DNA of 64,000 nucleotides, taken from Bacteroidales bacterium (GTDB taxonomy: Bacteria; Bacteroidota; Bacteroidia; Bacteroidales; UBA932). Below, piece after piece: positions 61,999 to 64,000 of the stretch. Below the pieces are notes generated by a model. It did not search any database. It saw only the letters and a program-made list of their open reading frames with translations, and was not told the origin of the DNA. Location of the stretch: assembly GCA_017618115.1 (NCBI GenBank), contig JAFZUX010000014.1:20225-84224 (forward strand), read 5' to 3'. The position numbers and the translations under genes are program-made. Numbering within the stretch: the stretch's first letter is position 1; each line of letters starts with the position of its first letter.

Positions 61999-63387
61999 TT
62001 ATTTCCCTTTGTTCCACCACTTCATTGCTCGGGCCAGCAGTATAAGTACCACGCTTAGCGCTAAGCAAATCCACATCAGCAGACCGCCCCACCCGGCTGA
62101 GAATGAGATTGGTACAAGCGTAATCAAAATTATTTCAATAGGCGCAATAGGCAAATATGCAAGCGCATAATCATCCATAGTCTTACTCTTCATCTCAGGA
62201 TCCACAATTCTTTCCAATGCAATACCCATTGCCATAGTGCCTGTCCACCAGCCCCATGCAAAGATAGACCTCTCAAACCAATAGTTGTTGGAGAGCTTCT
62301 TTCCAAAGTAGAACGTGATTAGGAATACCACAACAACGCCCACCAGAATCAGAACCAGCAGAGGCAACCAGTACTTAACAACCACACCTATCTTGATAGA
62401 TGCAACTCCGCATGTAACAAGCAGATCCGTAAAGAAACTTCCCTCTCTCTGAATTGTTTTTGCACAGACATAATCAGATACTTTTCCTAGGTCAAAAAGT
62501 TTTTTAATGATAAGACCTGCAATGAACGCACAGGAGAATACCGGCAACTCTAATCCGTTGTAAGGCGCAGAAAGTCCGGAGCACCAGTTCTTTACAGCCA
62601 CACTCATAATGTAGCCCAGTATTGCGACAAAAAAGACTATTGCAAAGTGGAATGTAAGATGTTCAATAGAAATTGAAGAGGTTGTGCACTCCGCCAGCGC
62701 ACCTCTCTTCTCCTTTGGAAGCAGTCCGGTTCTGAGCTCGTTAGGAAGTTCCTTAAAGTCTGCAATAAACTGAGTCTGATGATGTTTGGCGCCCCACTTT
62801 ATAATCACCAATCCCACAACAATTGCCATCACAACACCCACCGTTGCAGTGGTCATACCAAGTGTCATTGCATCTTCCCACTTCATTGCTCCCTCTACAT
62901 GTTCAAATGCTGTCCCGATGGCTGCCGCGGTTCCATGTCCTCCGTAGAATCCGGTAGGAAGCATTGCTCCAAATGCGCTGTTCAGAGAGGGCCAGATGCT
63001 CTTAAATAGGTAGATGCCAAGCAGTCCCATAACTCCCCACTGCAGCAGCATTCCCAGTTGGGCATAAACCCACATAGGTCCCACTCTCTTAACCACCTCT
63101 TTTACAGAGGATTTCTGAGAGGAGAACGGCAGAGTTGAGAAGACCAGAGCAATCAGCACCGCCGCATAGGATGAAAGATTTGAGGAGAAGGGCAGCCAGC
63201 CCAAGCCGTTAGGACCCAGAGCCAATCCCATAAGGCCTGCCAGCAGACTCGGCGGAATGAAGAGTTTCTGAATCAGCGGAACTTTAACCCTGATCAGCTT
63301 GCCCAATAGCATCAGCCCAAAGAGCATTCCAAAATCCACCAGGAAAACCCATGGAGTAAAACCCTGAAAATGAAAGAAGTTATCCAT
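61999..63387 (-). CDS. GltS-like sodium:glutamate symporter (ESS family)
   Basis: The 462-residue inner-membrane protein has around 11-12 hydrophobic segments in two inverted halves. FGLMLLGKLIRVKVPLIQKLFIPPSLLAGLMGLALGP opens it, GFYGGHGTAAAIGTAFE resembles the GltS pore loop, and GWWTGTMAMGIALERIVDP is the second-half counterpart. GltS takes up glutamate with sodium; the actual substrate here is not proven. A TATATTTG -7 site lies 33 bases upstream of the ATG. Confidence 0.87.
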   Translation of the reverse strand: MDNFFHFQGFTPWVFLVDFGMLFGLMLLGKLIRVKVPLIQKLFIPPSLLAGLMGLALGPNGLGWLPFSSNLSSYAAVLIALVFSTLPFSSQKSSVKEVVKRVGPMWVYAQLGMLLQWGVMGLLGIYLFKSIWPSLNSAFGAMLPTGFYGGHGTAAAIGTAFEHVEGAMKWEDAMTLGMTTATVGVVMAIVVGLVIIKWGAKHHQTQFIADFKELPNELRTGLLPKEKRGALAECTTSSISIEHLTFHFAIVFFVAILGYIMSVAVKNWCSGLSAPYNGLELPVFSCAFIAGLIIKKLFDLGKVSDYVCAKTIQREGSFFTDLLVTCGVASIKIGVVVKYWLPLLVLILVGVVVVFLITFYFGKKLSNNYWFERSIFAWGWWTGTMAMGIALERIVDPEMKSKTMDDYALAYLPIAPIEIILITLVPISFSAGWGGLLMWICLALSVVLILLARAMKWWNKGK

Positions 63388-63419
63388 TCTACAAACGCCA
63401 CACTTTTATCTGTGTCATA

Positions 63420-63427
63420 CAAATATA
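63420..63427 (-). promoter_or_regulatory. Candidate -7 element (TATATTTG) for the GltS-like gene
   Basis: On the minus strand TATATTTG fits TAnnTTTG exactly, at a normal distance from the start codon and just before the tandem array begins. The -33 region would lie next to the first minisatellite units. Confidence 0.45.
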
Positions 63428-63452
63428 ACCATTTTTAAAAACAATCCCCTCC

Positions 63453-63790
63453 TTCAAAACATATCCGTCCACCTCCCGTCTTTCAAATTATATCCACCCA
63501 TCTCCCCTCATTCAAAACTTGCACATCCATATCTCATCCTTCAAAACTTGCCCATCCATATCTCATCCGTCAAAACGAATCCGTCCATCTCCCGTCCTTC
63601 AAAACGTATCCATCAATCTCCCATCCTTCAAAACATATCCGTCCACCTCACGTCTTTCAAATTATATCCACCCATCTCCCATCCTTAAAAACATATCCAT
63701 CTCTACTCCATCAAAACGTATCCATCCATCTCCCGTCCGTCAAAACGAATCCGTCCATCTCCCGTCCTTAAAAACATATCCATCCACCCT
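63453..63790. repeat. 29-bp imperfect minisatellite, about 12 units
   Basis: About twelve head-to-tail units of roughly 29 bp share a TTCAAAAC start, a TATCC-TCCAtCT core and a CCCGTCC or CCCATCC end. No spacers separate them. Units 1-2 closely match units 7-8, and unit 5 matches unit 11, so the array also has higher-order structure from segmental duplication. Units 9 and 12 are shortened. One frame stays open through the array but encodes only a Ser/Pro-rich repeat, and it is not treated as a gene. Confidence 0.9.
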
Positions 63791-63821
63791 AAGGGCACAA
63801 GACACTAATTCCTAACAAAGT

Positions 63822-64000
63822 GCTTGAGGTGTCCCGTTCTTCCGGACACCTCGAGCATTTTACCCCCATTTTTGCTTGAGGTGTCCCTGTTTTCCGGACA
63901 CCTCGAGCATTTTACCCCCATTTTTGCTTGAGGTGTCCCTGTTTTCCGGACACCTCGAGCATTTTACCCCCATTTTTGCTTGAGGTGTCCCTGTTTTCCG
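63822..64000. repeat. 52-bp tandem array of near-identical hairpins, runs off the window
   Basis: Units start at 63822, 63874, 63926 and 63978 (exact 52-bp period); the last is cut by the window end. Each unit has the arm GCTTGAGGTGTCC, a 9-base loop region, the opposing arm GGACACCTCGAGC (one G-T or mismatch pair), and a constant T-rich linker containing ACCCCCA. Copies 2-4 are identical as far as seen; copy 1 differs only in the loop. No coding frame or protein gene accompanies it in the window. Confidence 0.93.

Noticed and set aside
63519-63815. Open frame of 98 codons across the minisatellite
   Set aside because: It is a by-product of the 29-bp array (period 29 rotates frames), Ser/Pro-rich and without homology-like features, start context or neighbours.
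63453-64000. Possible CRISPR array
   Set aside because: The 29-bp units are adjacent without spacers, and the linker in the 52-bp units is identical in every copy. No cas genes are in the window.

Overview
The window is a gene-dense chromosomal segment of a Bacteroidota bacterium, most likely in the order Bacteroidales. The protein families point there: a GSCFA protein, a DUF4923-type protein, the DUF5117/DUF5118-like zinc protease, a DarA/DarB resorcinol pair, and a MerR/Nif3/C4 zinc-ribbon block. So do the promoter-like sites, which match the Bacteroidota pattern TTTG-N19-TAnnTTTG, and the near absence of Shine-Dalgarno sequences. No rRNA, tRNA, CRISPR array or complete insertion sequence was seen.

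Layout. (1) 1-9.0 kb holds the 3'-truncated pnp, glyA, a SpoU-family RNA methylase, two envelope proteins, a large secreted metalloprotease and a solitary AAA ATPase gene with operator-like repeats, which looks acquired. (2) 9.2-22.9 kb is a minus-strand block with very short gaps. It starts with two M23 endopeptidases and runs through a MerR regulator, Nif3, a zinc-ribbon coiled-coil protein, a class III aminotransferase, dnaB, a DUF3108 protein, RseC and a complete Rnf complex (rnfBCDGEA), ending with a small TPR protein and an outer-membrane barrel. (3) A 64-bp divergent control region at 22.93-22.99 kb separates it from a 16.5-kb plus-strand block. That block begins with housekeeping genes (alaS, an LptF/G-type permease, fmt, thiamine pyrophosphokinase). 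It continues without a visible break into a compact aryl-polyene/dialkylresorcinol (flexirubin-like) pathway: two hotdog dehydratases, a ketosynthase and its Cys-less partner, LolA, darA, darB, a BtrH-like acyltransferase and an MMPL exporter. (4) 39.5-49.8 kb carries a nucleoside transporter, tgt, a second LptF/G-type permease, two esterase paralogues, a GSCFA protein, queG (queuosine pathway, with tgt) and an SDR-type threonine dehydrogenase. (5) 49.8-60.5 kb is the spc/alpha ribosomal gene block from rplP to rplQ. It has its own promoter directly before rplP, so the front half of the S10 operon is not here. (6) 60.6-64.0 kb has a membrane dipeptidase, a GltS-like transporter and two unrelated non-coding tandem arrays: a 29-bp minisatellite and a 52-bp hairpin array that runs off the window end.

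Points most worth following are the 52-bp hairpin array, and the stripped-down polyene/resorcinol pathway attached to a housekeeping operon, with its complementary half-active dehydratases and an exporter whose C-terminal domains have decayed. Also notable are a nucleoside-transporter terminator lying inside the exporter's coding sequence, the break of the S10 operon at rplP, and a queuine transglycosylase without its three zinc cysteines. All functional calls come from reading motifs and translated sequence; no database search was run.
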